Origin: Mucilaginibacter sp. OK268
GTDB lineage: Bacteria; Bacteroidota; Bacteroidia; Sphingobacteriales; Sphingobacteriaceae
DNA: 64,000 nt
Assembly: GCF_900103125.1 (NCBI RefSeq)
Contig: NZ_FNJV01000004.1
Coordinates: 248,001-312,000 of the forward strand
Reading direction: 5' to 3'
Of this stretch, positions 1-9,560 are shown piece by piece. The notes below the pieces were generated by a model. It had not been told where the DNA came from. It ran no database searches and worked only from the letters and a program-made list of their open reading frames with translations. A program made the position numbers and the translations under genes. The number at the start of each line of letters is the position of its first letter. Within the stretch, counting starts at the first letter, position 1.

Positions 1-2117
1 AGCAGATACCTGAAATTGAAGCCAGCACAGGGATCAGTTATGGGGAAGAAAATACTTTCCAGGTTGGTGATAAAATATTAAAAATGAACGGTACGGATGC
101 CGGGGCCGATTGTTTTAAAATGTTTAGTATCCCACTGCTACAGGGAAATGTACAAACAGCCTTAAATTCGCCGGTAAGTATGGCTATATCCCGTAAAATG
201 GCCAGGGCTTTTTTCGGTAGCCCAGAGGCAGCCATTGGTAAAACCATCCGCTATGATAACCGAAAGAACTTTACCATTACCGCGGTATATGAAGATCTGC
301 CGAATACCGCCTCGCAGAAATATGATTACCTCCTGAACTGGTATAATTATATAGAGGAGAACCAATGGGCAAAAAGCTGGGGCAATAACGGGCCGGCTAC
401 AGTTATTATGCTGCGTGCCGATGCCAACCCGGACGCAGTTGAAAAAAAGATAGCTCACTTTTTAGATAACTTAAATAAAAGCCAAAAGAAGGGCACTTTT
501 ACCGAAGAATTAGGACTGCAACGCTTTGGCGATGGTTACCTGCAGGGGAATTTTGAAAAGGGAAAACCACAAGGAGGCCGTATAGAATATGTGCGTTTGT
601 TTACTATTGTTGCCATTTTTATTTTATTAATAGCCTGTATCAATTTCATGAACCTCACCACCGCCCGGTCGGTCAAACGTGCCCGCGAAATTGGCGTACG
701 GAAAGTAGTGGGTGCTGTTCGCTCGGTTTTGATCAAGCAGTTCATAGGCGAATCATTACTGGTTACTTCACTGGCAGTAGTAGTAGCATTAGTACTGTTA
801 ACACTATTATTACCGGTATTTAATCAAATTACTCATAAGGAAATAGAACTGCCGTTTTATCAGCCCTTGTTTTGGCTAAAGCTGATCGGAATCACTTTAA
901 TTACCGGTTTAGTATCGGGTAGCTATCCAGCTTTGTTTCTATCGTCATTTAACCCGGTTAAGGTGTTAAAAGGCACTTTGAAATTAGATTCAGGTGCAAC
1001 AATGTTTCGCAAAGGTTTGGTTATATTTCAATTCGCGCTATCAGTTATCCTGATAACGGCCACTATTATTGTTTCCCGGCAAATGTCCTATATTCAGTCA
1101 AAAAACCTTGGCTACGACCGCGAGAACCTGATATACATCCCCATGAGTGGTGAGCTTATAAACAAATACAGCACTTTTAAGGACGAAGCTTTGAACTTGC
1201 CCGGGATACAGTCGGTTACCCGTATCAGTAACACCCCAACAAATATTCAAAACTGGACAGGCGATGTTAACTGGACTGGTAAAGACCCCAATGTAATTAT
1301 ACAGTTTACACAGGTTTCGGTTGGTTATGATTTTGCGAAAACCATGAAATTAAAAATGGCAGCCGGGCGCGATTTTTCAAAAGCCTTTGCAACCGACTCG
1401 ATAGGATACCTGATTAATGAGTCTGCTTTAAAAAGAATAAAATATGCCGATCCTATAGGCAAACCACTCACTTTTTGGGATAAAAAAGGGGTTATAGTTG
1501 GGGTGATCAAAGATTTTCATTTTGCTTCCATGCATGAGCAGATCAAACCATTGGTGATCAGGTTGCGGGAGGACGAGAAATATGGCAACGTATTAGTAAA
1601 AACACAGCCTGGTAAAACCCGCGATGCGCTGGCTGGGTTGGAAAACTTGTGTAAGCAAATTAATCCTGCATTTCCGTTTACTTATAATTTCTCGGATCAG
1701 GAGTATCAGAAATTATATCAGAATGAAGAGATCGTAACCCAAATATCCAATGCGTTTGCCTTCCTGGCTATATTTATTTCGTGCCTGGGACTGCTGGGGT
1801 TGGCTATGTTCACCGCAGAGCAGCGGATAAAAGAGATCGGTATCCGCAAAGTGCTGGGCGCCAGTGTAAGTTCATTGCTTACTTTACTATCCTTGGAGTT
1901 TTTGGTGCTGGTAGTTATTGCTTTACTAATTGCTTTACCGGTATCCTGGTACAGCATGAGCAAATGGCTACAGGGTTTTGCCTACCGTACGCCAATGCAA
2001 TGGTGGATGTTTGGCCTGGCAGGGGGCATTATTGTGATAGTAGCTATGTTAACGGTTAGTTTCCAGGCTGTTAAGGCGGCCTTGGTTAATCCTATAAAAA
2101 GTTTAAGAAGCGAATAA
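1..2117 (+). CDS. FtsX-like ABC transporter permease, 5' end outside the window
   Basis: Partial gene. The reading frame is open from base 3 and matches the inside of the next paralogue well before the first in-frame ATG at 84, so 84 is not the start. Two FtsX-type blocks are visible: a membrane block with the NFMNLTTARSVKRAREIGVRK signature near base 640, and a C-terminal one with EQRIKEIGIRKVLGAS. Large extracytoplasmic domains of MacB_PCD type lie before and between them. In this family the permease works with a separate ATPase as a MacB/Lol-like mechanotransmission exporter; no ATPase gene is in the window, so the substrate is unknown. It is very similar along its length to the next gene, which suggests fairly recent tandem duplication. 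Confidence 0.9.
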   Translation, partial: QIPEIEASTGISYGEENTFQVGDKILKMNGTDAGADCFKMFSIPLLQGNVQTALNSPVSMAISRKMARAFFGSPEAAIGKTIRYDNRKNFTITAVYEDLPNTASQKYDYLLNWYNYIEENQWAKSWGNNGPATVIMLRADANPDAVEKKIAHFLDNLNKSQKKGTFTEELGLQRFGDGYLQGNFEKGKPQGGRIEYVRLFTIVAIFILLIACINFMNLTTARSVKRAREIGVRKVVGAVRSVLIKQFIGESLLVTSLAVVVALVLLTLLLPVFNQITHKEIELPFYQPLFWLKLIGITLITGLVSGSYPALFLSSFNPVKVLKGTLKLDSGATMFRKGLVIFQFALSVILITATIIVSRQMSYIQSKNLGYDRENLIYIPMSGELINKYSTFKDEALNLPGIQSVTRISNTPTNIQNWTGDVNWTGKDPNVIIQFTQVSVGYDFAKTMKLKMAAGRDFSKAFATDSIGYLINESALKRIKYADPIGKPLTFWDKKGVIVGVIKDFHFASMHEQIKPLVIRLREDEKYGNVLVKTQPGKTRDALAGLENLCKQINPAFPFTYNFSDQEYQKLYQNEEIVTQISNAFAFLAIFISCLGLLGLAMFTAEQRIKEIGIRKVLGASVSSLLTLLSLEFLVLVVIALLIALPVSWYSMSKWLQGFAYRTPMQWWMFGLAGGIIVIVAMLTVSFQAVKAALVNPIKSLRSE

Positions 2118-2200
2118 AGCAAAAAGCCGAAGGCTTAAAGCTGAAAGCAATAAATAGTATAAATAAAAAGCTTTAGGCTTTGCGCCTTTAGCTTTAAGCT
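2118..2200. repeat. Imperfect hairpin built from AAAGC words
   Basis: The gap after the first permease begins right at the stop codon with a left arm rich in AAAGC/AAGCC words (2118-2148). A right arm rich in GCTTT/GGCTTT words follows (2170-2200). The arms pair imperfectly over about 31 nt. Similar words occur after the next permease (4590-4625), near 11140-11158 and near 60661-60690. Confidence 0.6.
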
Positions 2201-2213
2201 AAAAACGGATATC

Positions 2214-4589
2214 ATGATCAGAAACTATTTAAAGATCGCCTGGCGAAACATCGTCAGAAATAAAGCACACACTTTTATTAATGTGGCGGGCCTATCTGTG
2301 GGTTTGGTATGCAGCCTGCTTATTTTGTTATGGGTGCAAAATGAACTGAGTGTAGATGGTTTTCATAAAAACACCTCTCGTTTATATTCGGTATATGAGC
2401 ATCAGAACTTTGATCATAAGATGCATGGATCATATAATACACCCGGGCCAACCGCTGATCAAATGAAAAAAGTGTTGCCGGAGGTGGAGTACGCAACCAG
2501 TTTTGGTTTTGATCAGTGGAATACATTTCAGGTTGGAGACGAAATTATAAAACAGCAAGGTTCAGCGGCGAGCGCTGATTACTTTAAAGTCTTCAGCCTT
2601 AAATTGCTACAGGGTAATGCGCAAACCGCATTAAGCTCACCAGTAAGTTTGTCTATCTCCCGAAGAATGGCCAACCGTTTTTTTGGAAGCCCGCAGGAGG
2701 CAATAGGTAAAACTATCCGTTATGAAAACAGCAAAAACTTTACGGTAACCGCTGTATTTGAAGATCTGCCTAAAAACTCGTCGCAAAAATTTGATTACCT
2801 CATCAACTGGTATGCTTTTTTGGATGAGAACGGCTGGGCCAGGGAATGGGGTAACCAGGGACCTGCCACGTTTATTATGTTAAAGCCCAATGTCAACCCT
2901 GTAATATTTGAAAAAAAGATCGCTCATTTCTTAGACCTATATAACGGTACCATTCGCAAAACATCAACTTTTATTATTGATCTGGGTATCCAGCGTTTTG
3001 ATGAAGGGTATCTGCATGGTAAGTTTGAGGGAGATCAGTTTGTGGGAGGACGCATAGAATATGTACGTATTTTTAGTATCGTAGCTATATTTATTTTGTT
3101 GATAGCCTGTATCAATTTTATGAACCTAACCACCGCCCGTTCGGTTAAGCGGGCTAAAGAAATTGGTGTACGTAAAGTTGTTGGGGCGGAGCGCTGGGTT
3201 TTAATACAGCAATTTATCAGTGAGTCGTTATTGATCACCACTATTTCAGTGTGCATATCATTATTCTTGTTGATTATATTGCTACCGGTATTTAATCAGG
3301 TAACACAAAAACAAATAGAATTGCCATTTAATCAGGTTTCTTTTTGGGTTAAACTGGGATTGATCACCTTAATAACCGGGCTGGTATCAGGCAGCTATCC
3401 GGCTTTATTTTTATCATCATTTAACCCGGTGAAGGTTTTGAAGGGCGCATTGAAACTGGATGTTGGCACAACGCTTTTTCGCAAAGGCTTGGTTGTATTC
3501 CAGTTTGTGCTGTCGGTTATACTCATCTCAGGAACCATTGTTATTTCGCGCCAGATGAATTACATCCAATCAAAAAATCTGGGGTACGACCGCGAAAATA
3601 TGGTCTACATACCGCTTGAAGGTGACCTGTTGCCTAAATACAATTTATTTAAAAACGAGGCTTTACGAATGCCCGGAATACAATCGGTAACCCGCATCAG
3701 TATCGAACCCACCAATATCCAAAATAGTACAGGTGGAGTAAATTGGGTGGGGAAAGATACAACTGTCAATATTCAGTTCACCCAGGCTTCTGTAGGGTAT
3801 GATTTTGTGAAGACCATGAAACTGAAAGTGCTTTCCGGTCGCGATTTTTCAAAGGAATATCCAACAGATTCAGTTGGATATATACTGAACGAGGCCGCCT
3901 TGAAAAGGATAGGTTATAAAAACCCAATTGGTCAGCCGCTTACTTTTTGGGGAAACCGGGGAAAGATTGTGGGTTTGATAAAAGATTTTCACTTTAACTC
4001 CATGCACGATGAAATACGACCACTGATCATAAGACTAAGGGAGCATGAAACGTATGGAAGTATCCTGGTAAGAACTGAGCCCGGTAAAACCCGTGAAGCG
4101 CTGACCAGTATGGAAAAACTATGTCGCCAGCTGAACCCGGCATTCCCCTTTACCTATAATTTTTCGGATCAGGAATATCAGAAGCTATATCAAAATGAGC
4201 AGATCGTGGGCAAGTTATCAAATGGGTTTGCTTTCCTCGCTGTATTTATTTCATGTCTGGGCCTGCTTGGCTTGGCCATGTTTACGGCAGAGCAGCGGGT
4301 TAAAGAGATAGGCATCCGTAAGGTTTTGGGGGCCAGTGTAAGTTCATTGTTTGCTTTATTATCATCAGAGTTTTTGGTGTTGGTGGTTATCGCCCTGTTT
4401 ATCGCGTCGCCAATTGCGTGGTATGCCACGGGCAAATGGCTACAGGGTTTTGCTTATCGCACACCGGTACAATGGTGGATGTTTGCCTTGTCGGGAGTTA
4501 TCATCGTCTTTATCGCCCTGGTTACTGTAAGCTTCCAATCGGTTAAGGCAGCGTTGATCAACCCTATAAGGAGTTTACGAAGCGAATAA
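2214..4589 (+). CDS. FtsX-like ABC transporter permease (MacB_PCD/FtsX twice)
   Basis: 791 residues, the usual length for this Bacteroidota family. The N-terminus MIRNYLKIAWRNIVRNKAHT is the typical cytoplasmic lead-in to TM1 (about 20-43). An extracytoplasmic MacB_PCD-like domain follows, then a three-helix FtsX block (about 285-405), a fifth helix (about 425-445), a second extracytoplasmic domain and a second FtsX block (about 672-785) ending in KAALINPIRSLRSE. The start is an ATG just after the hairpin in the gap. It is the second of four same-strand paralogues and the closest relative of the first. Export of a lipid, peptide or antibiotic is possible, but nothing here identifies the substrate or the ATPase. 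Confidence 0.93.
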   Translation: MIRNYLKIAWRNIVRNKAHTFINVAGLSVGLVCSLLILLWVQNELSVDGFHKNTSRLYSVYEHQNFDHKMHGSYNTPGPTADQMKKVLPEVEYATSFGFDQWNTFQVGDEIIKQQGSAASADYFKVFSLKLLQGNAQTALSSPVSLSISRRMANRFFGSPQEAIGKTIRYENSKNFTVTAVFEDLPKNSSQKFDYLINWYAFLDENGWAREWGNQGPATFIMLKPNVNPVIFEKKIAHFLDLYNGTIRKTSTFIIDLGIQRFDEGYLHGKFEGDQFVGGRIEYVRIFSIVAIFILLIACINFMNLTTARSVKRAKEIGVRKVVGAERWVLIQQFISESLLITTISVCISLFLLIILLPVFNQVTQKQIELPFNQVSFWVKLGLITLITGLVSGSYPALFLSSFNPVKVLKGALKLDVGTTLFRKGLVVFQFVLSVILISGTIVISRQMNYIQSKNLGYDRENMVYIPLEGDLLPKYNLFKNEALRMPGIQSVTRISIEPTNIQNSTGGVNWVGKDTTVNIQFTQASVGYDFVKTMKLKVLSGRDFSKEYPTDSVGYILNEAALKRIGYKNPIGQPLTFWGNRGKIVGLIKDFHFNSMHDEIRPLIIRLREHETYGSILVRTEPGKTREALTSMEKLCRQLNPAFPFTYNFSDQEYQKLYQNEQIVGKLSNGFAFLAVFISCLGLLGLAMFTAEQRVKEIGIRKVLGASVSSLFALLSSEFLVLVVIALFIASPIAWYATGKWLQGFAYRTPVQWWMFALSGVIIVFIALVTVSFQSVKAALINPIRSLRSE

Positions 4590-4698
4590 AAGCTTAGAGC
4601 AGAAAGCTAAAAGCCTAAAGCAAAATGTAATTCAATAAGCCGGTACCGGTGTTTAGTAGTTAGGATTTAGAGTTTAAGTTTTAGCATTTAGATTTTTA
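4590..4698. repeat. Intergenic word-repeat tract
   Basis: The first part (4590-4625) repeats AAGCTTAGAGC/AAAGCTAAAAGCC words in one orientation only. The second part (4661-4698) repeats ATTTAGA/TTTAAGTTTTAG words. The latter resemble the tract just before the fourth permease (about 7141-7176). No convincing opposite arm is seen. Confidence 0.45.
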
Positions 4699-7065
4699 AT
4701 GATCATGGTCAGGAACTATTTAAAAATTGCATGGAGAAACCTTATCAAAAACAAGGTACACTCTGCCATTAACATCATTGGTTTGTCTGTGGGCATGACC
4801 ATAGCCATGCTTATTGGCCTTTGGATATGGGACGAACTCTCATTTGATAAGTATCATCAGCATTATGACCGCGTTGGTCAGCTGATGGTCACTCAAACAG
4901 CTAATGGTGAAACAGGAACATTCCCATCAACCGTTGTACCATTGAGCAATGAGCTCCGCACCAAATATGCAGGGGATTTTAAACTGACGGCCCTTACCTG
5001 GGAAAGTGCACATATACTGGCGGTAGGCGATAAAAAGATATCGCAAAATGGCATGTGGGCCGAGGCCGATATGCCCGGGATACTTTCACTGAACATGATA
5101 AAAGGGAGTTATAGTAATTTTAAGGATCCTTCATCCATGGTAATCGCGCAGTCGGTTGCTAAGGCGCTGTTCGGGGGGGCAGATCCTATCAACAAAGTAG
5201 TACTTGTTGATAATAAAACCAACATGAAGGTGACGGGTGTTTACCAGGACCTGCCCCACAATACTACCTTTTACGCAGCCAAATTTATGTTACCATGGAA
5301 TAGCCCGGGAAACTGGTGGGCAACCCAAAAAACAGCATGGGATAATCACGGCTGCCATCTTTTTGTGTTGATGAATGAGCATGCTGATTTTAAAACGGTA
5401 TCGGCCAAAATACGAAACATTACAAAGCCCTACTTTAAACTCAATGATGAAACAATGCAGGTGCACCCTATGAGCAAATGGCATTTATACAGCGATTTTC
5501 AGAATGGCATTGCTGTTGGCGGGCGCATTCAGTTTGTTTGGTTATTTGGTATCATTGGCTTATTTGTATTGCTGCTGGCCTGTATCAATTTCATGAATTT
5601 AAGCACCGCCAAAAGCGAGAAACGGGCCAAAGAAGTGGGGATCCGTAAAGCTGTCGGCTCTGTTCGTACCCAATTGATCGGTCAGTTTTTGAGTGAATCA
5701 TTACTGGTTGTGTTTGTGGCATTGATATTAACTATTGTTTTAACTTTATTATCCATTCCATATTTTAACCATATAGCTGATAAAGAGGTGGCCTTACCCT
5801 GGAGTAATCCATTATTTTGGTTGTTTACTTTAAGCTTTTCAATTTTTACCGGCCTGGTTTCGGGCAGCTATCCTGCTTTTTATTTATCGGCTTTCAATCC
5901 GGTAAAAGTTTTAAAAGGAACTTTCAGGGTTGGGCGTTTAGCCTCAATTCCGCGTAAAGTGTTGGTAGTGGTGCAGTTTACTGTATCTATTATTTTAATT
6001 ATAGGTACCGTTATTGTTTTACGGCAGATCCAGTATGCTAAAAACCGACCTGTTGGCTATTCGCGTGCTGGACTGATCACTATTGAAATGAACACTCCTG
6101 AAATTTACGCGCATTATGAGGCCATGCGGCATGACCTGATACAAACCGGCGCTGTAGAGGATATGGCCGAATCAAACAGCACCACAACACAAATATGGTC
6201 AAATAATAGTGGTTTTAACTGGGTAGGAAAGCCAGCCGGTTTCGACCCTACATTTGGTTGCATCGCTGTAACCTATGATTTTGGCCACACCGTGGGCTGG
6301 AAAATAATTAATGGGCGCGACTTCTCCAGAAACTTCCCCACAGATACCGATGCATTTATACTCAATGAATCGGCATTGAGAATGAGCGGCATTAAAAATC
6401 CCGTTGGCAAAACAATGTTCTGGAATGGTAAAGATCATGTTATTACAGGAGTAGTTAAAGATATGGTGATGGAATCGCCTTACAACAAAACGGTGGCTAC
6501 TGTTTTTACGATGAAGCCCAGTTGGGTGCATTGGATAACTGTGCGCATCAAACCTACCATGGCCATACATGATGCTTTGAATAAAATAGAACCCATATTT
6601 AAAAAGTATAATCCAGGGAGTCCGTTTGAGTATAAATTTAATGACGATGAGTATGCCCAAAAGTTCTCGGATGAGGAACGTATCGGTAGTCTGGCTTCTA
6701 CATTTGCAACGCTTGCCATTTTTATTTCGTGCCTGGGTTTATTCGGCCTGGCATCGTTTGTTGCCGAACAGCGTACCAAAGAGATCGGGGTACGCAAAGT
6801 ACTGGGCGCATCCGTTGCCAACCTGTGGCGCCTGCTCTCTACTGAGTTTGTGGTACTGGTGGTGATATCTATATTGATCGCCGCGCCATTAACCTATTAC
6901 TTTATGCAGCGCTGGTTGCTGGGTTATCAGTACCGCACCACCATATCCTGGTGGATATTTGCCTGCGCGGGTATAGGGGCTATTGTAATTACCCTGGCTA
7001 CTGTAAGTTTCCAGGCTATTAAAGCAGCAATGGCCAACCCGGTAAAGAGTTTAAAAACAGAGTAG
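4699..7065 (+). CDS. FtsX-like ABC transporter permease
   Basis: 788 residues with the same eight-helix plan as its neighbours: an N-terminal MVRNYLKIAWRNLIKNKVHS lead and TM1, a first FtsX block with NFMNLSTAKSEKRAKEVGIRK, and a C-terminal block with EQRTKEIGVRKVLGAS ending AAMANPVKSLKTE. It is more divergent from copies one and two than they are from each other. Two in-frame ATGs (4699 and 4705) are possible starts; the second matches the family N-terminus more closely. No Shine-Dalgarno helps decide, as is usual in Bacteroidota. Probable function: membrane part of a MacB-like exporter of unknown substrate. Confidence 0.93.
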   Translation: MIMVRNYLKIAWRNLIKNKVHSAINIIGLSVGMTIAMLIGLWIWDELSFDKYHQHYDRVGQLMVTQTANGETGTFPSTVVPLSNELRTKYAGDFKLTALTWESAHILAVGDKKISQNGMWAEADMPGILSLNMIKGSYSNFKDPSSMVIAQSVAKALFGGADPINKVVLVDNKTNMKVTGVYQDLPHNTTFYAAKFMLPWNSPGNWWATQKTAWDNHGCHLFVLMNEHADFKTVSAKIRNITKPYFKLNDETMQVHPMSKWHLYSDFQNGIAVGGRIQFVWLFGIIGLFVLLLACINFMNLSTAKSEKRAKEVGIRKAVGSVRTQLIGQFLSESLLVVFVALILTIVLTLLSIPYFNHIADKEVALPWSNPLFWLFTLSFSIFTGLVSGSYPAFYLSAFNPVKVLKGTFRVGRLASIPRKVLVVVQFTVSIILIIGTVIVLRQIQYAKNRPVGYSRAGLITIEMNTPEIYAHYEAMRHDLIQTGAVEDMAESNSTTTQIWSNNSGFNWVGKPAGFDPTFGCIAVTYDFGHTVGWKIINGRDFSRNFPTDTDAFILNESALRMSGIKNPVGKTMFWNGKDHVITGVVKDMVMESPYNKTVATVFTMKPSWVHWITVRIKPTMAIHDALNKIEPIFKKYNPGSPFEYKFNDDEYAQKFSDEERIGSLASTFATLAIFISCLGLFGLASFVAEQRTKEIGVRKVLGASVANLWRLLSTEFVVLVVISILIAAPLTYYFMQRWLLGYQYRTTISWWIFACAGIGAIVITLATVSFQAIKAAMANPVKSLKTE

Positions 7066-7178
7066 TTTTGATTTCGGATTTTTCACCATTATTTGTTTTT
7101 TCAGGGTGTTCAAGAAGGCTACGCTGTTTCGAATGTTCGATTTCGGATTTTAAAATTAGGATTTAGATTTTAAGTAAC
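7066..7178. repeat. Intergenic repeat shared with the gap after pdxJ
   Basis: The 37 nt at 7092-7128 match 20239-20275 at 33 positions by direct reading (a T-rich run, then GGTGTTCAAGA, GGCTACGC and GTT). Both copies lie just downstream of a stop codon. A shorter related piece is at 27123-27138. The gap also carries TTCGATTTCGGA words whose reverse complement appears at about 20430-20447. Confidence 0.6.
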
Positions 7179-9560
7179 ATGTTAAAAAACTATTTCAAAA
7201 CTACGGTAAGGTACCTGTTGGTTAACAAAGCATTCAGCATTATTAATATTATAGGTTTGGCAACAGGTATTTGTGTTTGTTTTTTTGCCTTGTTGTATGT
7301 GCAATTTGAACTTAGCCGGGATAGCTATAACGAACGGGCCGATCATATTTATCGTCTGGTAACAGATATTAAAACTCCTCTGGGGATTAATTATGAAAGC
7401 GCACCGGCGCCAATGGGGCCGGCTATAATCGCAGCTTACCCCGAAGTAAAAGCTGTCGCACGGGTATTTATGGATGATATGATCATCCAAAGTAATCCCA
7501 ATAACGCCACCAAAGAAGAAGTCGCTTATGCTGATGCTTCGGTATTTTCCATTTTTACATGGCCGTTATTACGCGGTGACTCCCGGCATTTATTTAATGC
7601 GCCATATAATGTGGTACTCTCTGAATCGGCTGCCAAAAAGTATTTTGGTGATGCAGATCCGATTGGTAAAACACTGCTAATAAACGGACAGCAAAGTGCG
7701 GCGGTAACGGGTATAATGAAAGATATTCCCTACAATTCGCATCTGCGGGTTGATATGCTTTTTTCCATGTCATCGCTGGTAAATGCAAATTGGGAACATA
7801 ATTGGAGGAGTTTTGGCTTTTATACGTATTTGCTTTTACAGCCAGGTGTTGATGCGGCACAGCTAAGTGCTAAATTACCCGCCTTTGTGAATGCCAATAT
7901 GGATCAGAGCCAGGTAAAATATAAGTTATCAATTGAGCCCTTAAAAAAAGTATACCTGTACGGTTATCCCAGAGGGCACCGTACGGGTAGTTCAGAGAGC
8001 GGCAGTATCAATAATATATACGTTTTTTCAATCGTTGCGGCATTTGTGCTTTTTATTGCCTGTTTTAATTTTATTAATCTTACTACAGCTTTCTCCCTAA
8101 AAAGAGCCAGGGAAGTTGGTGTACGTAAAGTGCTTGGCGCATCAAAAAAACAATTGGTATTACAGTTTTTTATGGATGCGGTTTTTCTTTGCTTAATAGC
8201 CTTTTTTATTGCTCTGCTGCTGGCTGCTTTTTTATTACCTCTGTTTAATCGGCTTTCAGGCACAATCATTAGTACAAATGTATTTGAACATTTAAGTTAT
8301 GTTAGTTATTTGTTGCTCATAGCGATAGTGGTTGGCTTATTGTCGGGCATTTATCCCGCTTTGTTTTTATCAGGATTTAAGCCTGTAAATAGCCTTAAGA
8401 AACGGTTTATGCCAGGGAATAACAGTTTGCTGTTTCGCAAATCATTAGTCGTTGCGCAGTTTACCATTTCAATTGTGCTTATTGTTGCCACTCTTGTAGT
8501 TTATACACAGCTTGATTTTATGCAAAATCAAACATTAGGATTTAAAAAAGAGCATAAGCTGGTAATTGATTATCAGTTCGATAAGCGCATTAATGAGCAT
8601 GCCGCCGCCGTAAAACAACAACTTTTAAACATTCCCGGAATAAAGGGAGCCTGTTTATCATCAAGCATACCCGGTACACCTAATAACAGTTATAGCGTAT
8701 TTTTGGATGATAGCCACAACCTGCAACAGGAAATACCGGCAGATTCTTATTATACCGACGATGATTTTTTAAAGCAGTATGGTATAAAGATCGTAGCAGG
8801 GCGTGGTTTTATACCACAATACGATACCGAGCGAGACAAAGTTTTGCTGATTAACGAGGCCATGGTGAAAAAGCTGGGATATAAAAACCCGGATGAAGCA
8901 ATTGGTAAGCGATTTAGACAATTTGCTGGCGAAGGTACAGTTGTTGGTGTGGTGAAAAATTTTCATGTCCATTCTTCACAAGAGGTGATAAAACCTTTGT
9001 TTATAAGACCGGCTAACGGCTTTTTTACCTGTCTTACTTTAGATATTAACTCAGATCATGTTCAACAAACCGTGGACCTGGTTGAAAAACAATGGAAACA
9101 AATAGCACCGGGTCTACCATTTGTTTACTTTTTTGCTGATGAAGCTTATAACAAACAGTTTACAGCCCAATTACGTTTTGGCCGGTTATTCATTTGTTTT
9201 TCAGCATTGGCCATATTAATATCTTGCCTGGGATTGATAGGGCTTTCGGCTTTTAGTGCAGCTCAGCGTAAAAAGGAGATCGGTATACGAAAAGTTTTAG
9301 GAGCCTCTGTTATAAGTATAACTACTTTACTATCCAAAGATTTTGTAAAGCTTGTTTTATTGGCGTTCATAATTGCTTCGCCATTAGCATGGTGGGCCAT
9401 GAACAATTGGCTACAGGATTTTGCCTATCGTATTCAAATATCGTGGTGGTTATTTATATACTCAGGTGTGACTGCATTGCTGATCGCTCTATTTGCTGTA
9501 AGTTTTCAATCGATTAAAGCAGCAATGGCCAATCCGGTAAAGAGTTTAAAAACTGAGTAA
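7179..9560 (+). CDS. FtsX-like ABC transporter permease, most divergent copy
   Basis: 793 residues. The N-terminus MLKNYFKTTVRYLLVNKAFS differs from the RNYLKIAWRN type of the other copies. The architecture is the same: TM1 about 19-41, first FtsX block with NFINLTTAFSLKRAREVGVRKVLGAS, TM5 near FRKSLVVAQFTISIVLIVAT, and a last block with AQRKKEIGIRKVLGAS ending AAMANPVKSLKTE, identical in its tail to copy three. Its stop overlaps the start of the esterase gene by one base (TAATG), suggesting co-translation. The gene closes a four-member tandem array; function is inferred from family only. Confidence 0.93.
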   Translation: MLKNYFKTTVRYLLVNKAFSIINIIGLATGICVCFFALLYVQFELSRDSYNERADHIYRLVTDIKTPLGINYESAPAPMGPAIIAAYPEVKAVARVFMDDMIIQSNPNNATKEEVAYADASVFSIFTWPLLRGDSRHLFNAPYNVVLSESAAKKYFGDADPIGKTLLINGQQSAAVTGIMKDIPYNSHLRVDMLFSMSSLVNANWEHNWRSFGFYTYLLLQPGVDAAQLSAKLPAFVNANMDQSQVKYKLSIEPLKKVYLYGYPRGHRTGSSESGSINNIYVFSIVAAFVLFIACFNFINLTTAFSLKRAREVGVRKVLGASKKQLVLQFFMDAVFLCLIAFFIALLLAAFLLPLFNRLSGTIISTNVFEHLSYVSYLLLIAIVVGLLSGIYPALFLSGFKPVNSLKKRFMPGNNSLLFRKSLVVAQFTISIVLIVATLVVYTQLDFMQNQTLGFKKEHKLVIDYQFDKRINEHAAAVKQQLLNIPGIKGACLSSSIPGTPNNSYSVFLDDSHNLQQEIPADSYYTDDDFLKQYGIKIVAGRGFIPQYDTERDKVLLINEAMVKKLGYKNPDEAIGKRFRQFAGEGTVVGVVKNFHVHSSQEVIKPLFIRPANGFFTCLTLDINSDHVQQTVDLVEKQWKQIAPGLPFVYFFADEAYNKQFTAQLRFGRLFICFSALAILISCLGLIGLSAFSAAQRKKEIGIRKVLGASVISITTLLSKDFVKLVLLAFIIASPLAWWAMNNWLQDFAYRIQISWWLFIYSGVTALLIALFAVSFQSIKAAMANPVKSLKTE

